Shown here: piece by piece, positions 59,975-64,000 of the stretch
How positions within the stretch are numbered: the first letter of the stretch is position 1
Layout of the letters: each line of letters begins with the position of its first letter
Origin: Lumbricus terrestris
Taxonomy: Eukaryota > Annelida > Clitellata > Crassiclitellata > Lumbricidae
Direction of reading: 5' to 3'
Length of the DNA: 64,000 bases
Assembly: GCA_949752735.1 (NCBI GenBank)
Contig: OX457037.1
Span: forward strand, 16,907,295 to 16,971,294
Made by a program: the position numbers and the translations under genes
The notes under the pieces: model-generated
The model's database searches: none
Told to the model about the DNA's origin: nothing
The model's input: the letters and a program-made list of their open reading frames with translations, nothing else

Positions 59975-60222
59975 GTGGCAGCGTCAGGATATCAGTTTGG
60001 GGGGGGGCTGAATCCTCTGCAGCAGAGGAAATTTTCCATTTTCATCCTCCAAAATTTTTGGCGACCTTTTTTGATGTATTTCATTTTTAAGGGGCTTATC
60101 GCTTAAATATTTCATTTTTAGGTGTAAAAACAGGATGGCCTTTTTAGGGTGCTTAGCCCCCGGATGGCCTTTTTTAGGGGTTTAGACCCACCTAGCCCCC
60201 TCTGGCGCCGCTACTGATTATG
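59975..60222. mobile_element. Decayed small hAT-like element
   Basis: GGCAGCGTCAGGATAT and the far end CTCTGGCGCCGCTACTG are diverged inverses. The interior shares CATTTTCATCCTCCAAAATTT and GACCTTTTTTGA words with 20895-21182. No clean duplication. Confidence 0.55.
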
Positions 60223-60797
60223 CCTAGTGTTCGCCCAGTGCTTTTATGCTTATTATGACAGGGATCAATATCGTCAAGCGACGAAAGCCTAATATATTCA
60301 GTATTCACGTCGTGCATATGCCATATATGTTGATAAATTGATGCATTCATGCATGCACACATACAATCAGAATGCAGTCATAAAAACGTTGTATCGCTCT
60401 GTCAATCTACCTGTGCTCTTTACGCATCATATTATAGCACTTTATGTTAAAATTGTTTCATTATATTGTCATTGCCTGAACTTTACAGCTAAGATTACAC
60501 AGTTACCGGTACAATTTTATTTCGTTTGCATCTTTTAAACTTTTTATATTAATGTATGAACATCACTTCCTGTTCTCATTAACAGTTCCATTTACCAAAA
60601 TAATGCATCCTCACATGCAACTTAATATTTTTGAGTGAGGTGAAGATTGTAATTCCGGTAGACTGTAGCCATTCCACATAATTTTATCGGGATCACAGTT
60701 TAAGCAATACTGTAATGTGGTACCCGGTGCGTTATTGGAACATAAATCTTGGAATGATTTTATGTTGTGAGGTAGATTGATTATGAAGCACTCACGT

Positions 60798-61106
60798 CAT
60801 GGGCGGAGTTTATCAGGGGCTAGGGGGGCTAAGCCCCCAAGAAGGCCGATACTCAGATTTTTCGCCGTGAAAATAGTATCTTTTCACGATATATCATGGG
60901 TTTAGCCTTCCCAAGAAGGCCCAGACTGAGTTCAATTGCTGAGAAAATGGTTCTTTTCACGATATTTCGACCGAAGGACTATAAAAGGTCATCAACTTTT
61001 GGGCCGAGGAAATAGTGCATTTTCACGTCATTCTGGACCAAGTCTCCGCCACGCAGCTTCAATTTGTTTAACCCCCCTCAAGAACGGAAATCAAAATCCG
61101 CCCATG
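60798..61106. mobile_element. 309-bp hAT-like MITE
   Basis: The ends are CATGGGCGGAGTTT and AAAATCCGCCCATG. The flanking 8-mers ACTCACGT (60790-60797) and ACTCACGC (61107-61114) differ by one base. The interior has TTTTCACGATAT repeats. Confidence 0.8.
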
Positions 61107-61114
61107 ACTCACGC

Positions 61115-62189
61115 TGAATAGGGTCCTAGCTACTCACGGGAGGGATTCACGATAAATTGTTTTGCACCTTTCGCTTGAAGTTAATTGCGTTAGAATGAAC
61201 GAGAATAAAATAGTCTACAAGGCTTCAAACGATAAATTTCGCCGGTTTATTTCGATCTGAAGCATCATGTTAAAATCAGGGCCAGCAGAGCTATAGCTGA
61301 TAGGCTCCCATTATGGATAGTTCCCTATCATTACATTCCACCTTACAACGACTATAAAACATCAAGTGTATTTCAGCAAATTAGTAGCCTATCCTGCGAA
61401 AAAGAACTAGGTCCAAATTACACCAACTCTTCAAAAATGCGAGAGTTTGTAAGAGACTACTACAAATAGAGCAATGGTGAGTTCGTTCAATAATACAAAA
61501 CTCCGCGTAATGGCCGGTGTCACGAAATTGAGTAGGCCTATCCCCCTAATGATCGCATCCGCCTAGATGAACAGAAGTTGAAGATAGCCAATTCGCGCTT
61601 GTTTCGCGTGTGTCTATTTTTGCACATTAATTTCGATTTGCTTTGTTTTGAACATTGCCACCGACCGTTGTGTTTATCCCTACTATCTAACTTTGTCTGC
61701 TTTGATTTTAGAGCAATTATAGTAGGCTACATTTAGAACACTTAAGAACACTTAGAGTCACTAACTAAATTCGAGTTCCCTTTCTCTTAACATTATGCTT
61801 AGGACACTTAAAATAATTAGACTCACTTTTGAATTTTAATTGCAGCATAGATTCATCAATTAGACGCATTTTTAATTAATTATACGCTGGGAGCATATAG
61901 CGTGGCTTAAAATGTAGCCTACCATCGGATAAAATGCAACATCGTCGCAACCGATTGAAAATTTTATGCAACAATGTCCAAATTTGCAGGGAAATAAATT
62001 TACAACAATCTCTGAAAGTTTCATTTAAAACTTTTCATGTTTGCAAAAGTTAGCCTACAGCTGTTTAAACTTTCAATTCCGTTTTTCCAAATTTCCGCGG
62101 AAAATGAACGTCACTTGTATATTTCCATGTCATATAATATAGCATTTCACTACGACCTCAGACTCAGAGATCCATTTTCCAGTTTATCG
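61115..62189. other. Intergenic, nothing recognised
   Basis: AT-rich sequence without a supportable gene or clear repeat. Confidence 0.4.
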
Positions 62190-63618
62190 TAAAGAATAAG
62201 TAAGTAAGTAAGTAGCCTTTATTTGCATATGTCAAGCGCACATGCATTACATTGTACAACAAAAACGAATACATACATGTATCTAACTATGATAGAGAAC
62301 AGCAATTAAAATCATGTTAGCTTGTATCTAAATATAATTATAAATGCATCTGTTAATAAAACTGTTTTTAAACAAATTTGTTTTAACGAGAGGCAACAGG
62401 AAAGGATGTCCTCTCTTGCGAAGTTGATACTTGTCCTCCCGAAGAGGTGGCAGGAGCTGGTGAATGCAATGGCCAAAGAATTGAGCTCTCTTGAAGAGCT
62501 TCTTGTCTGCTCGAGCAATCAGCTCTTCCACTGTATGAATCTTCTCAGAGATTTGCCATCGACGAGCCTTTTTAGGGCAGCGTTGACGCGCGCAATATCA
62601 TGTGCCGTAAGAAATCCAGCAAATGAAGGTAGTGCATACATGACTCTAGAGACAACGATAGCTTGAAATATTACGTCCAGCTTCGAGATATGTAGGCCCT
62701 GATGTCTCAGCTGGTTCAGTAGAAAGTATCGCTGGTTTATTATACTAAGAATGTAGTTAACATGACTTGAGTAGAGAGGTTAGCTTGTAAGATGATTCCT
62801 AACAACTTGACACTGCTCAGCTGTTCAATACCGGGTAGAGGCAGACAGTGGTCTAAGGAGCGTTCGATACCAGGACGCCTGAAAATGATCTCCTTGGTTT
62901 TCGAGACGTTTATGTTTAGTTTGTTTATGATGGCCCACTGCTTAATATTATCAAATTCTTCACGGAGTCCAATGGTGGCAGTTTCTGGATTTAATACACT
63001 CAGGTCATCAGCGTATTTACACAATTGGTTGTCATCACATAAGGTGCAGAGAGCTGCTATGAATATGATAAACAGAACTGGTCCGAGCCCGGACCCTTGT
63101 ACGATACTTTGAGTTATCGGTAGCCAGTTGGATAGCTTGCCGTCTAATTTCACTGACTGTGTTCGACCGCTTAAGAAGTTAGCTATCCAGTTATAGATGT
63201 TAGGAGGAATATTGAGATCTTTCAGTTTCTGGAGGAGAATAAGGTGGTTGATGGAGTCGAACGCTTTCGAAAAATCAATAAGAAGACAGCGAACGTAGGT
63301 GTTGTGTTCAAGAAGATTGGTTATTTTGTGTAGGAGATAGACAAGAGCACACGTAGTGCTTCCCGTCGGACGAAAAGCGAACTGATCAGAAAACAAATGC
63401 TCAGGAATAGCAGGAAGCAAGAAGCGTTGGACAACAATTTTTTCAACTATTCTAGAGAGAATCGGAGTGACTGAAATGGGTCTTAAATCCGTGAGACCAG
63501 CAATAGGTGTTACCTTAGGAATTGGGGTAACAATAGCTCGTTTCCAGGACGACGGTGGTCTGCCTTGGCTGAGAGACAGATTAGTTGATGGGAGTTGATG
63601 AATGATGGGAGTGTCCAC
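62190..63618 (-). mobile_element. Non-LTR retrotransposon (CR1/L2-like), RT domain to 3' tail, frameshifted
   Basis: On the minus strand 63618-62740 is open and encodes a reverse-transcriptase domain: SWKRAIVTPIPK, DLRPISVTPILSRIVEK, motif A LLIDFSKAFDS (112-122), SIVQGSGLGPVLF (171-183) and catalytic KYADD (201-205). After a frame break the C-terminus continues in other frames at about 62700-62328, ending LPPLREDKYQLRKRGHPFLL and the FINRC block. The 3' end has AATAAAGGCTACTTACTTACTTA near 62195-62225. The endonuclease and 5' part are absent. Confidence 0.88.
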
Positions 63619-63619
63619 T

Positions 63620-64000
63620 CACTGCTTTAACACGAGCTCGAGTTCTTTTTGTGAAGCTTATAGTATGGCGTTGTTCATCGAGTCCTGCGGCAACTGATCC
63701 CACATCAGCAGCAAGACTTCCTTCAGCTAGCCAATGTTCTCCAAATTAAGATGAAATGTCTTGCAACGTTCCAGCATAGCTCCCCAGACGTGATAAGCAA
63801 GAGGGCTAGGGTCTAGCGAGTTTGTTAGTAATCTTTGCCAATAAATTTACTGCATTTGATGGCAATAAGAGAGCGTCATCATAATCAACCTTGCCATGCG
63901 AGCAAGCACGCTAACCGTCCTGCTGGAAAATGAAACCGATGTTGGAGTATACCTGGTCTTCAATGCGTCTTGGTAAGAGAGTTCAACAATGAGTTTGACA
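63620..64000 (-). mobile_element. Decayed mariner transposase C-terminal fragment
   Basis: The minus strand encodes, with stops, GFIFQQDG, then YHVWGAMLERCKTFH and VLLLMWDQLPQDSMNNAI, the C-terminal part of a Tc1/mariner transposase around the third catalytic Asp. It continues beyond the window and directly abuts the LINE at 63618, so the LINE may have inserted into it. Confidence 0.75.

Overview
The window looks like nuclear DNA of a marine invertebrate, most likely a deuterostome such as an echinoderm or hemichordate (inference). Genes are spliced with GT-AG introns, intergenic space is large and AT-rich, the palindrome TAGGCCTA recurs throughout, and most of the sequence is nested transposons, microsatellites and minisatellites. 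No prokaryotic-style operon, CRISPR array or rRNA was seen.

Host-type genes. (1) 534-2274 (+): two exons of an F-box-like protein with a beta-propeller-like C-terminal region. (2) A tandem, same-strand cluster of three four-exon short-chain dehydrogenase genes of the retinol dehydrogenase / 17-beta-HSD6 type (SDR9C-like): gene A (29240-39959), gene B (47621-50263) and gene C (52838-59838). Intron phases are the same in all three and exon 2 is 262 bp in each. Gene C has no in-frame ATG in its first exon, and a broken copy of gene B's intron 3/exon 4 junction lies at 51594-51807.

Mobile DNA. 4020-7418 is a complete transposon with an 8-bp target duplication and an intact ~772-aa transposase-like gene. 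9074-16987 is a complete 7.9-kb Polinton/Maverick-like element: 632-bp terminal inverted repeats, 5'-AG...CT-3' ends, 6-bp target duplication. Its only gene is an intact six-exon family B DNA polymerase. 18787-25235 is a non-LTR retrotransposon split by a TTAA-flanked piggyBac-like element, which itself contains a hAT-like element (with a smaller one inside it) and another LINE. 29807-32871 is a CTAG-flanked element in gene A intron 1; it contains a decayed relative of the 4020-7418 transposon. 54234-55755 (gene C intron 1) is a terminal-inverted-repeat element carrying a two-exon gene that does not look like a transposase. Mariner relics lie at 41530-43224, 56225-57228 and 63620-64000. Small hAT-like elements with 8-bp duplications lie at 40211-40366, 41741-42613 and 60798-61106. 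Further LINE fragments lie at 36594-36949 and 62190-63618.

How it fits together. The dehydrogenase cluster is the only multi-gene functional unit; it would act on retinoid or steroid-like substrates at endoplasmic reticulum membranes. Its introns and spacers have served as insertion targets. The most unusual material is the PolB-only Polinton-like element, the pair of related 8-bp-duplication transposons, and the small element carrying an unknown spliced gene.
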